From Acidovorax_G sp046289925 (lineage in GTDB: Bacteria > Pseudomonadota > Gammaproteobacteria > Burkholderiales > Burkholderiaceae_C): a DNA stretch of 5,245 nucleotides. The position numbers and the translations under genes are program-made. This document shows, piece after piece, positions 1-5,245 of this stretch (within the stretch, counting starts at the first letter, position 1; the number at the start of each line of letters is the position of its first letter). The stretch spans positions 1 through 5,245 of the forward strand of contig JBKBUN010000171.1 in assembly GCA_046289925.1 (NCBI GenBank), read 5' to 3'. Under the pieces are notes generated by a model. It was not told the origin of the DNA. It saw only the letters and a list, made by a program, of their open reading frames with translations, and ran no database searches.

Positions 1-11
1 ACCGCGCTCCG

Positions 12-31
12 ATGTGCAAATCATGCGCAAA
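12..31. repeat. Short direct repeat, one helical turn apart
   Basis: ATGTGCAAA (12-20) and ATGCGCAAA (23-31) match at 8 of 9 bases and are offset by 11 bp, so both copies would lie on the same face of the helix. They sit upstream of the LysR-type gene and of its dyad at 67-89. They could be a half-site pair for a regulator, or chance. No gene can be assigned in positions 1-60. An ATG on the minus strand at 24-22 could open a gene running left out of the window, but only eight codons are visible. Confidence 0.2.
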
Positions 32-66
32 CGGGGCTGCGCAGTCCGATGAAAACCCGCTAGGCT

Positions 67-89
67 ATTGATACCTGAATCGCATCAAT
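67..89. promoter_or_regulatory. LysR-type operator-like dyad (T-N11-A)
   Basis: ATTGAT (67-72) and ATCAAT (84-89) are perfect 6-bp inverted arms separated by 11 bases, so T72 and A84 form the T-N11-A core expected of a LysR-family binding site. The dyad ends 7 bases before the GTG start of the LysR-type gene. That position suits autoregulation, and shared control of a divergent gene to the left is also possible. The sequence and spacing are seen directly. Binding by the adjacent regulator is inferred. No convincing -35/-10 pair could be placed around it. Confidence 0.55.
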
Positions 90-96
90 CAACACT

Positions 97-1116
97 GTGG
101 ACATTCTCGAACCCGACACCAGCGCAGCCCCCGCGGGCAGCACCGTACCGCGCCTGCGCACCCGCCCGGTGGGCGCGGGCCACTGGCGCACTTTTCTGGC
201 CGTGGCCCGGCACCTGAACTTTCGCGCCGCTGCGGACGAGTTGGCGCTCACGCAGTCGGCCATCAGCCGCCAGATCCAGGCGCTAGAGGAGGAGGTGGGC
301 GTGCCCCTGTTCCTGCGCCACACCCGGGCGGTGGAGCTGACCAGCGCCGGCGCACAGTTGCAGCGCGCAGTGGGGCCGGCGCTCGAACGCATCGACCTGG
401 CCGTGCGCCAGGTGCGGCACAGCGCCGGGCGGCGCAGTGTCAGCCTCACCACCTGGGCCAGCTTCGCGTCGATGTGGCTGATCCCACGCATGGAGGATTT
501 CCAGCGCCAGAACCCGGGCATTGACCTGCGCATCGACGCCAGCGACGCCGCCGTGGACCTGGACACCGCCGACGTCGACCTCGTGCTGCGCTACACCCAG
601 CCCGACCGGGTGCCCGCGCACGCCGTGCACCTGTTCGACGAACAGCTCACGCCCGTGGCCAGCCCCTGGCTGCTGAAGAACCATGCCGTGCAGCGCGGCG
701 AAGACCTGGCGCACTGCGCACTGATCGAGGCAGGCGACACGCACCGCAGCGCGCACCTGCAATGGCTGAGCTGGCGGCGCTGGCTCGACACGCAGGGCTG
801 CCCCAAGCTGGAGCCTGTGCGCTGGCTGTACTTCAATTACGCGCACCAAATCGTACAGGCCGCCCTGGCCGGCCAAGGCTTGGCACTGGCGCGCATGCCG
901 CTGGTTGCCGATGCGCTGGCGGCGGGCGATCTGGTGGAAGTGATGCCGACGCGGCGGCTCGATTCGCCACTGGCCTACTGGCTGCTGGTGTCCCCGCGCA
1001 GCAGCGGACGGCCCGAGGTGCAGGCGTTTGAGGCCTGGCTGCTGCGCGAAGCCCAGCGCACACGCGACGCGATCGGCGACGGGCCCAAGCCCGACACGCG
1101 GGACTTGCCAGATTGA
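97..1116 (+). CDS. LysR-family transcriptional regulator, GcvA-like
   Basis: A 339-residue DNA-binding transcription factor. The winged helix-turn-helix covers about residues 28-87, with the typical FRAAADELALTQSAISRQ stretch (helix-turn-helix, 42-59) followed by QALEEEVGVPLFLR. A linker helix follows (about 88-110), then the LysR substrate-binding domain from about 113 to 318. The opening of that domain (SFASMWLIPRMEDFQ, about 122-136) resembles the GcvA/AmpR-like branch. The effector and target genes cannot be read from the sequence. The start is a GTG: an in-frame TGA at 76-78 leaves no earlier ATG, GTG or TTG. It has no visible Shine-Dalgarno sequence and gives an Ala/Pro-rich extension of about 25 residues before the DNA-binding domain. 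A GTG at 169 would give a more typical 315-residue protein. The gene is convergent with tyrS and has a T-N11-A dyad just upstream. Family assignment is firm; function beyond that is unknown. Confidence 0.93.
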   Translation: MDILEPDTSAAPAGSTVPRLRTRPVGAGHWRTFLAVARHLNFRAAADELALTQSAISRQIQALEEEVGVPLFLRHTRAVELTSAGAQLQRAVGPALERIDLAVRQVRHSAGRRSVSLTTWASFASMWLIPRMEDFQRQNPGIDLRIDASDAAVDLDTADVDLVLRYTQPDRVPAHAVHLFDEQLTPVASPWLLKNHAVQRGEDLAHCALIEAGDTHRSAHLQWLSWRRWLDTQGCPKLEPVRWLYFNYAHQIVQAALAGQGLALARMPLVADALAAGDLVEVMPTRRLDSPLAYWLLVSPRSSGRPEVQAFEAWLLREAQRTRDAIGDGPKPDTRDLPD

Positions 1117-1134
1117 CCCCACGCCGCGGGCACA

Positions 1135-1166
1135 AGCGGGCTGGTCTGCGGCCGGGCAGACCCGCT
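1135..1166. terminator. Hairpin between convergent lysR-type gene and tyrS
   Basis: GGTCTGC (1143-1149) pairs with GCAGACC (1156-1162) around a 6-base loop. AGCG (1135-1138) can extend the stem with CGCT (1163-1166) after a 4-base bulge. It lies in the 49-bp gap between two convergent genes and touches the last base of the tyrS stop codon, the expected place for a bidirectional terminator. Neither strand has a T-run after the stem, so classic intrinsic termination is not shown. It may only be a 3'-end stabilising structure. Confidence 0.4.
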
Positions 1167-2398
1167 CAGGCCAGCGTCACACGGGCAAACTTGCGCTTGC
1201 CCACCTGCACCACATAGGTGCCCGCCGGCAGCTTCAGGCCCTTGTCGCTCACGGCGCTGCCGTCCACGCGCACACCGCCACCGTCGATCAGGCGGTTGGC
1301 TTCGCTGGTGGACGGCGCCAGGTTCGCCTGCTTGAGCAGCGCGCCAATGCCCAGGGGCGCACCGCTGAGGCTGAGCTGCGGAATCTCGTCCGGGATGCCG
1401 CCCTTGGAGCGGTTGATGAAATCCTGCTCCGCCGCATCGGCCGCAGCCGCGCTGTGAAAACGCGCAGTGATCTCCTTGGCGAGCATCACCTTCGCGTCCT
1501 TGGGATTGCGCCCGCCGGCCACCTCGGCTTTGAGCGCGGCAATCTCGGCCAGGCTCTTGAACGACAGGAGCGTGAACCAGTCCCACATCAGCGTGTCGCT
1601 AATGGACAGCACCTTGGCGAACATGGTGTTCGCGTCTTCGGTGATGCCGATGTAGTTGTGCTTGGACTTGGACATCTTGTCCACGCCATCCAGCCCCACC
1701 AGCAGCGGCATGGTCAGCACACACTGCGGCTCCTGGCCGTATTCCTGCTGCAAATGACGGCCCATGAGCAGGTTGAACTTCTGGTCGGTGCCGCCCAACT
1801 CCAGATCGCTCTTGAGCGCCACCGAGTCGTAGCCCTGCATCAGCGGATATAGAAACTCGTGAACGCTGATGGACTGGCCGGAGGTAAAGCGCTTGTGAAA
1901 GTCATCGCGCTCCATCATGCGCGCCACGGTGTACTTGGCGGCCAGCTGGATCATGCCGCTTGCGCCCAAAGGCTCGCTCCACTCGCTGTTGTAGCGAATC
2001 TCCGTGCGGGCCGGATCCAGCACCAGGCTGGCCTGACGGTAGTAGGTCTCGGCGTTGGCCTGGACTTGCTCCTTGGTCAGCGGCGGGCGCGTGCTGTTGC
2101 GACCCGACGGATCTCCGATCAGGCTGGTGAAATCGCCGATCAGAAAAATCACCTGATGGCCCAAATCTTGCAACTGGCGCAGCTTGTTGAGCACCACTGT
2201 ATGGCCGATGTGGATGTCGGGCGCCGTAGGGTCGAGCCCAAGCTTGATGCGCAGCGGCGTGCCCGTGGCCTCCGCGCGCACGAGCTTTTTCACCCATTCG
2301 CCCTGGGGCAGCAGTTCTTCGACGCCACGCAGCGTGACTTCCAGCGCGTGCTTTACACCATCGGAGAGCTCGGAGGTTGTAACAGCGGATTGATTCAT
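1166..2398 (-). CDS. tyrS: Tyrosyl-tRNA synthetase (EC 6.1.1.1)
   Basis: A cytoplasmic class I aminoacyl-tRNA synthetase that activates tyrosine with ATP and charges tRNA-Tyr. The 410-residue protein has all the family landmarks. The HIGH signature is at residues 63-66 (PDIHIGHTVV) inside the Rossmann catalytic domain. The GGTDQKFN substrate-binding segment is at 202-209 and KMSKS at 241-245. A C-terminal S4-like RNA-binding domain covers about 349-410 (NRLIDGGGVRVDG...). Exact HIGH and KMSKS motifs place it in the TyrZ-like branch rather than the E. coli TyrS branch, which has HLGH and KFGKT variants; this is from family knowledge. The ATG at 2398 is preferred. A GTG at 2449 would add 17 residues with no family-like content. 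No clear Shine-Dalgarno precedes the ATG, only an A-rich stretch. It is transcribed divergently from the M23 peptidase gene and converges on the LysR-type gene. It looks intact. Confidence 0.97.
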   Translation of the reverse strand: MNQSAVTTSELSDGVKHALEVTLRGVEELLPQGEWVKKLVRAEATGTPLRIKLGLDPTAPDIHIGHTVVLNKLRQLQDLGHQVIFLIGDFTSLIGDPSGRNSTRPPLTKEQVQANAETYYRQASLVLDPARTEIRYNSEWSEPLGASGMIQLAAKYTVARMMERDDFHKRFTSGQSISVHEFLYPLMQGYDSVALKSDLELGGTDQKFNLLMGRHLQQEYGQEPQCVLTMPLLVGLDGVDKMSKSKHNYIGITEDANTMFAKVLSISDTLMWDWFTLLSFKSLAEIAALKAEVAGGRNPKDAKVMLAKEITARFHSAAAADAAEQDFINRSKGGIPDEIPQLSLSGAPLGIGALLKQANLAPSTSEANRLIDGGGVRVDGSAVSDKGLKLPAGTYVVQVGKRKFARVTLA

Positions 2399-2579
2399 AA
2401 GGGTTTTTTGGGATGTGGGCACCAGATGCGCCGCTATACTTCGTGCCACTTTGCAAGGGCGGATTCTAGTGGTGCGGCACCCCGTGCCGGCACGGGTCTC
2501 ACATGCGACCCTTTCGCCCTCTCACCACCTCCCCTCTGGCAGGGCAGCGTGGGCAACAACAGATCCTGGGGATAGACCA
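2399..2579. promoter_or_regulatory. Divergent intergenic region, tyrS / M23 peptidase
   Basis: These 181 bp must hold the promoters and leaders of both divergent genes. Part is pyrimidine-rich on the + strand (about 2498-2540). I could not place a convincing sigma-70 promoter for either gene. A TATACT at 2435-2440 on + and a TAGAAT on - (2468-2463) resemble -10 boxes but lack -35 partners at normal spacing. The conspicuous feature is the palindrome cluster at 2471-2496. A weak purine-rich stretch (GGGGATAGA, 2568-2576) precedes the TTG start of the peptidase gene. Confidence 0.5.
2471..2496. repeat. Perfect 16-bp palindrome with an adjoining small dyad
   Basis: CCCGTGCC (2481-2488) and GGCACGGG (2489-2496) form a perfect palindrome with no spacer. 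Abutting it on the left, GGTGC (2471-2475) and GCACC (2477-2481) form a 5-bp inverted repeat around one base. The two share the GTGC/GCAC core, so the cluster contains repeated half-sites. It lies about 73 bp upstream of tyrS and 84 bp upstream of the peptidase start. It could be a dimeric repressor operator. A spacerless palindrome makes a poor RNA hairpin, which favours a DNA-level site. The protein that might bind is unknown. Confidence 0.5.
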
Positions 2580-3938
2580 TTGACTCACGGCTTGAACACT
2601 GCCAGCCAGGCATTGCTTGAACGACTGTCCCAGAGCATCCAGCAACACCCCAAGCGGGTCACCGCAGCCCTCGCCGCCCTGCTGCTCACGGGCGGCGGCG
2701 GCGCTTTTGCGGTCGCGACCCTCACGCCCGAACCCAGCGAAATCCCTGTGCGCCAGGTCACGCATGCGGTGGACTCGCAAGCCGACCAAAACCTGCTCGC
2801 AGCCCTGGAGGCTCCCGGTTTCTCGCTGTACCGCTCGGAACAAATCCGCAGCAGCGACACCCCCGAATCGCTGCTGCAACGCATGGGCGTGGCCGATCCT
2901 GCCGCTGCCGCTTTTTTGCGCGGTGATGCAGCGGTTCGGCAAAACCTGCTGGGCCGCACCGGACGCATGGCCACGGCCGAAACCACCGACGACCACCGCC
3001 TGGTGCGCCTGACGGCCCGCTGGACGCCGGACGACAGCGGCAACTTCCGCCGCCTGGTGGTCGAGCGCAACGGAGACAAATTCAGCTCGCGCCTGGAAAC
3101 CGCCCCACTCGTGGCCCGCACGCGCCTGGCTGGCGGCGTGATACAGAGTTCGCTGTTTGCCGCCACCGACGCCGCCAACATCCCGGACGCCGTGGCCATC
3201 CAGATGGCCGAGCTGTTCGCCAGCAGCATCGACTTCCACCGCGCACTGCGCAAGGGCGACCGTTTTGCCGTGGTGTACGAAACACTCGAAGCAGATGGCG
3301 AGCCGCTGCGCACCGGCCGAGTGATCAGTGCAGAGTTCCACAACAACGGCAAAACGCACCAGGCCGTGTGGTTCCAGGAGCCCGGCTCCAGCAAGGGCGC
3401 GTACTACACGCTGGAGGGTGAAAGCCTGCGCCGCGCCTACTTGGCATCGCCCGTGGAGTTCTCGCGCGTGACCAGCGGCTTCAAGATGCGCCTGCACCCG
3501 ATCCTCAAGACCTGGCGCGCGCACCTTGGCACCGACTACGCAGCCCCCACCGGCACACCGGTGCGCACCGTGGGCGATGGCGTGGTCGATTTTGCGGGCG
3601 TGCAAAACGGTTTTGGCAACGTGGTGTTCGTCAAGCACCGCAACCAGCATGTGACCGTGTACGCCCACCTCAGCCGCATCGACGTGCGCAAGGGCCAGTC
3701 GGTCGAGCAGGGACAAACCATCGGCGCCGTCGGCGCCACCGGCTGGGCCACCGGACCGCACCTGCATTTCGAGTTCCGCGTGAACGGCGTTCACCAGGAC
3801 CCGCAGACCATCGTGGCGCAAAGCGAGGCCGCAGCCCCCGTCTCGGCCGCTGCACGTCCGGCGTTCGACCGGCTCGCGCGCTCCATGCGCATCCAACTGG
3901 ACTCGGCCGAGCTGATCATGCAGGCCAGCGCAGAGTAA
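2580..3938 (+). CDS. Membrane-anchored M23 (LytM-type) murein endopeptidase
   Basis: A predicted zinc metallopeptidase that cleaves peptide cross-links in periplasmic peptidoglycan; overall architecture resembles E. coli MepM. Numbering from the TTG start (452 residues): a cytoplasmic segment rich in polar residues (1-25), one hydrophobic, Ala/Leu/Gly-rich membrane segment (about 26-48), a Csd3/OapA-like regulatory region (about 80-285), then the M23 domain (about 293-412). The predicted zinc ligands H315 and D319 (HLGTD) and H396 (HLHFE) are present, as are the catalytic histidines H363 (VYAHLS) and H394. It should therefore be active, unlike degenerate LytM activators such as EnvC/NlpD. A short Ala-rich tail follows the domain. 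The TTG at 2580 is chosen because it places the membrane anchor near the N-terminus and follows a weak purine-rich site. The in-frame ATG at 2415 would add 55 residues of non-family-like sequence running through the palindrome. anmK lies 66 bp downstream in the same direction. Confidence 0.9.
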   Translation: MTHGLNTASQALLERLSQSIQQHPKRVTAALAALLLTGGGGAFAVATLTPEPSEIPVRQVTHAVDSQADQNLLAALEAPGFSLYRSEQIRSSDTPESLLQRMGVADPAAAAFLRGDAAVRQNLLGRTGRMATAETTDDHRLVRLTARWTPDDSGNFRRLVVERNGDKFSSRLETAPLVARTRLAGGVIQSSLFAATDAANIPDAVAIQMAELFASSIDFHRALRKGDRFAVVYETLEADGEPLRTGRVISAEFHNNGKTHQAVWFQEPGSSKGAYYTLEGESLRRAYLASPVEFSRVTSGFKMRLHPILKTWRAHLGTDYAAPTGTPVRTVGDGVVDFAGVQNGFGNVVFVKHRNQHVTVYAHLSRIDVRKGQSVEQGQTIGAVGATGWATGPHLHFEFRVNGVHQDPQTIVAQSEAAAPVSAAARPAFDRLARSMRIQLDSAELIMQASAE

Positions 3939-3951
3939 GCCCGCCCTGCCA

Positions 3952-3979
3952 CCGCTGCGCTCCCCGCCTGACGCAGCGG
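3952..3979 (+). other. Hairpin in the peptidase-anmK gap
   Basis: CCGCTGCG (3952-3959) and CGCAGCGG (3972-3979) are perfect 8-bp inverted arms around a 12-base loop, placed 13 bases after the peptidase stop and 25 bases before the anmK ATG. No T-run follows, so an intrinsic terminator is unlikely. It may act as an mRNA-processing or stability element between two co-transcribed genes, or be partly attenuating. The structure is seen directly; any role is inferred. Confidence 0.4.
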
Positions 3980-4004
3980 GCATTGCCACCCACTCGGCCG
4001 CAAC

Positions 4005-5162
4005 ATGGCATCTTCCCTGTTCATCGGTCTGATGTCGGGCACCTCACTGGACGGGGTGGACGGCGTGGTGGCCCACATTCCCCCAACGGGCACACTGCGC
4101 GTGCTGGCCTACGCCAGCCAGCCTTTTGCCACTGCGCTGCGCGCAGAGTTGCTGGCCCTGAACCAACCAGGCCCGAATGAGTTGCACCGCGCGGCCCTCG
4201 CCAGCAATGCCCTCGCCGAAGCCTATGCAGAGGTGGTGGCCGAGTTGCTGCGTGCTGCCGGCGTGGCTGCTGCGGACATTGTGGCCATCGGCGCACACGG
4301 CCAGACGGTGCGACACCGTCCGGGGACCTTCGATGGCACAGGCTATACGGTCCAGTTGGGCAACCCCAGCCTTCTGGCAGAGCGTACTGGCATCGATGTG
4401 GTGGCCGACCTGCGCAGCGCCGACGTGGCCGCTGGCGGGCAGGGCGCACCGCTGGTGCCGGCCTTCCACGCCGAAGTGTTCGGGCAGCAGCATCCCGCAC
4501 CGCTGGTGCTGAACATCGGCGGCATCTCCAACCTCAGTGTGCTGCAGCCCGGCCCTGTGCTGGGCTTCGACTGCGGCCCAGGCAATGTACTGCTGGATCT
4601 GTGGTGCCAGCGGCATACCGGCGCCGCTTACGACGCCCATGGCGATTGGGCAGCCCAGGGTCAGGTGCATACGGCACTGCTGCAGCGGCTGCTGCAAGAG
4701 CCTTTTCTGGCCCTGCCTGCACCCAAAAGCACGGGCCGCGATCTGTTCCACGCCCAATGGCTCGACGCCCATCTGCAATCGGTGCCAGCGCTGCCTCCTG
4801 TGGACGTTCAGGCCACCCTGACCCGCTTTACCGCCCGCTGCTGCGCCGATGCGGCGCGCCCGTACGGCCTTGGCACCGCCCCGATCCTGGCTGTCTGCGG
4901 TGGCGGCGCATTCAACCGGACGCTGATGACCATGCTGGGCGAGGACTTGCCCGGCTGGACCGTGGTGAGCACCGATGCGCTGGGTTTGCCGCCGCAACAG
5001 GTCGAAGCCACAGCATTTGCATGGCTCGCCGCCCGGCGTGTGCGCGGTCAGGCCGGCAATCTGCCGGCCGTGACCGGAGCGTCAGGCCTGCGCACACTGG
5101 GGGCCTGGCACGCCCGCCCGCCTAGGAGTCTGTCGGACCTGGGGCGTCGAAAGCGAACGTGA
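4005..5162 (+). CDS. anmK: Anhydro-N-acetylmuramic acid kinase (EC 2.7.1.170)
   Basis: A cytoplasmic sugar kinase of cell-wall recycling. With ATP and water it opens the 1,6-anhydro ring of anhydro-MurNAc and yields MurNAc-6-phosphate, which the etherase MurQ can pass on to GlcNAc-6-phosphate. The 385-residue protein has the ASKHA-fold landmarks: GLMSGTSLDGVDG (8-20) for ATP phosphate binding, GAHGQTVRH (97-104), VVADLRSADVAAGGQGAPLVP (132-152), NIGGISNLS (170-178), the GFDCGPGN segment with the predicted catalytic Asp at 189, and CGGGAFN (298-304). The ATG at 4005 starts directly at the family N-terminus; no Shine-Dalgarno is evident. It lies 66 bp after the M23 peptidase gene on the same strand and is probably co-transcribed. 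The C-terminus is odd. After GLRTLGAWHA (361-370), where the family normally stops within a few residues, the frame continues with about 15 basic, low-similarity residues encoded by what looks like the edge of a repeat element. The core enzyme looks intact. Confidence 0.95.
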   Translation: MASSLFIGLMSGTSLDGVDGVVAHIPPTGTLRVLAYASQPFATALRAELLALNQPGPNELHRAALASNALAEAYAEVVAELLRAAGVAAADIVAIGAHGQTVRHRPGTFDGTGYTVQLGNPSLLAERTGIDVVADLRSADVAAGGQGAPLVPAFHAEVFGQQHPAPLVLNIGGISNLSVLQPGPVLGFDCGPGNVLLDLWCQRHTGAAYDAHGDWAAQGQVHTALLQRLLQEPFLALPAPKSTGRDLFHAQWLDAHLQSVPALPPVDVQATLTRFTARCCADAARPYGLGTAPILAVCGGGAFNRTLMTMLGEDLPGWTVVSTDALGLPPQQVEATAFAWLAARRVRGQAGNLPAVTGASGLRTLGAWHARPPRSLSDLGRRKRT

Positions 5163-5245
5163 GCCCCCGCGAGGACCATTTTCGCCGTGTTTGCAGCCCC
5201 ATAGCGGGGCTATGGGGCCCAAAGACGGTGAACAATGGACCGCTG
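5123..5245. repeat. Probable end of a dispersed, mobile-derived repeat (partial)
   Basis: From about TAGGAGTCTGTCGGACC (5123-5139) the sequence stops resembling anmK and enters a compact tract with a long inverted repeat at 5173-5241. I have a recollection, not checked, of similar GGAGTCTGTCGGAC-type ends recurring between genes in Acidovorax relatives. The first 40 bases are read as the last codons of anmK and its TGA. No transposase is visible and the right end lies outside the window, so the size, target duplication and class (MITE-like, REP-like or other) cannot be determined. It could instead be ordinary 3' flanking sequence with a strong hairpin. Confidence 0.4.
5173..5241. repeat. 69-bp imperfect inverted repeat downstream of anmK
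   Basis: The core is a perfect 10-bp stem, GCCCCATAGC (5196-5205) and GCTATGGGGC (5209-5218), around a GGG loop. Pairing continues outward, with single-base bulges and a few mismatches, to GGACC/GGACC-type ends at 5173 and 5241; about 28 of 33 positions in each arm pair. It begins 11 bases after the anmK stop. It could halt or protect the anmK transcript, but no T-run follows the core stem, so standard intrinsic termination is not supported. The extent of the structure suggests a folded repeat unit. Confidence 0.6.

Noticed and set aside
1..24. Start of a divergent minus-strand gene at ATG 24-22
   Set aside because: Only eight codons are in the window, with no Shine-Dalgarno and no recognisable sequence, so it cannot be supported as a gene.
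2408..2440. A plus-strand promoter made of TTGGGA (2408-2413) and TATACT (2435-2440)
   Set aside because: The spacer is 21 bases, too long for a normal sigma-70 promoter, and the -35 match is weak.
2399..2449. Longer tyrS form starting at GTG 2449
   Set aside because: The added 17 residues (MARSIAAHLVPTSQKTL) do not look family-like, and an ATG at 2398 gives the usual length.
2433..2451. A sigma-54-like -24 element (TGGCAC) on the minus strand upstream of tyrS
   Set aside because: The -24 half is perfect, but the -12 half reads ATAGC instead of TTGCA/TTGCT, and a housekeeping synthetase gene is an unlikely sigma-54 target.
1859..2575. A 238-codon plus-strand frame across tyrS and the divergent intergenic region
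   Set aside because: It is antisense to tyrS, which has complete synthetase motifs; the translated frame has no family resemblance.
2499..3989. A 496-codon open frame on the minus strand opposite the M23 peptidase gene, and similar long minus-strand frames at 283-1122 and 4044-4997
   Set aside because: They lie antisense to well-supported genes, show no recognisable domains, and have the His/Ala/Gly/Arg-rich composition typical of antisense frames in GC-rich DNA.

Overview
The window is a compact, GC-rich bacterial chromosome segment with four complete genes. Protein wording and gene order suggest a betaproteobacterium of the Comamonadaceae (Acidovorax-like). This assignment is from recalled family similarity, not a search.

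Layout, left to right. Positions 1-96 are an upstream region holding a LysR-type operator-like dyad. A GcvA-like LysR regulator follows on the + strand (97-1116). It converges on tyrS, a tyrosyl-tRNA synthetase of the HIGH/KMSKS type, on the - strand (2398 down to 1166). A hairpin sits between the two 3' ends. A 181-bp divergent intergenic region (2399-2579) carries a perfect 16-bp palindrome. To its right, a membrane-anchored M23 (LytM-fold) murein endopeptidase probably starts at a TTG (2580-3938). After 66 bp comes anmK, anhydro-N-acetylmuramic acid kinase (4005-5162). The last ~120 bp look like one end of a dispersed or mobile-derived repeat: they supply the unusual C-terminal tail of AnmK and contain a long imperfect inverted repeat.

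Functionally, the peptidase and AnmK belong to the same process. The endopeptidase opens cross-links in the murein sacculus, and AnmK phosphorylates the anhydro-sugar released during turnover so that it re-enters amino-sugar metabolism. tyrS is a housekeeping gene that shares the divergent region. The LysR regulator appears unrelated; its target is probably to the left of the window.

I see no defence system, integron, CRISPR array, phage gene or RNA gene. The coding content is ordinary. The points worth a second look are the non-coding signals and the 3' end of anmK.
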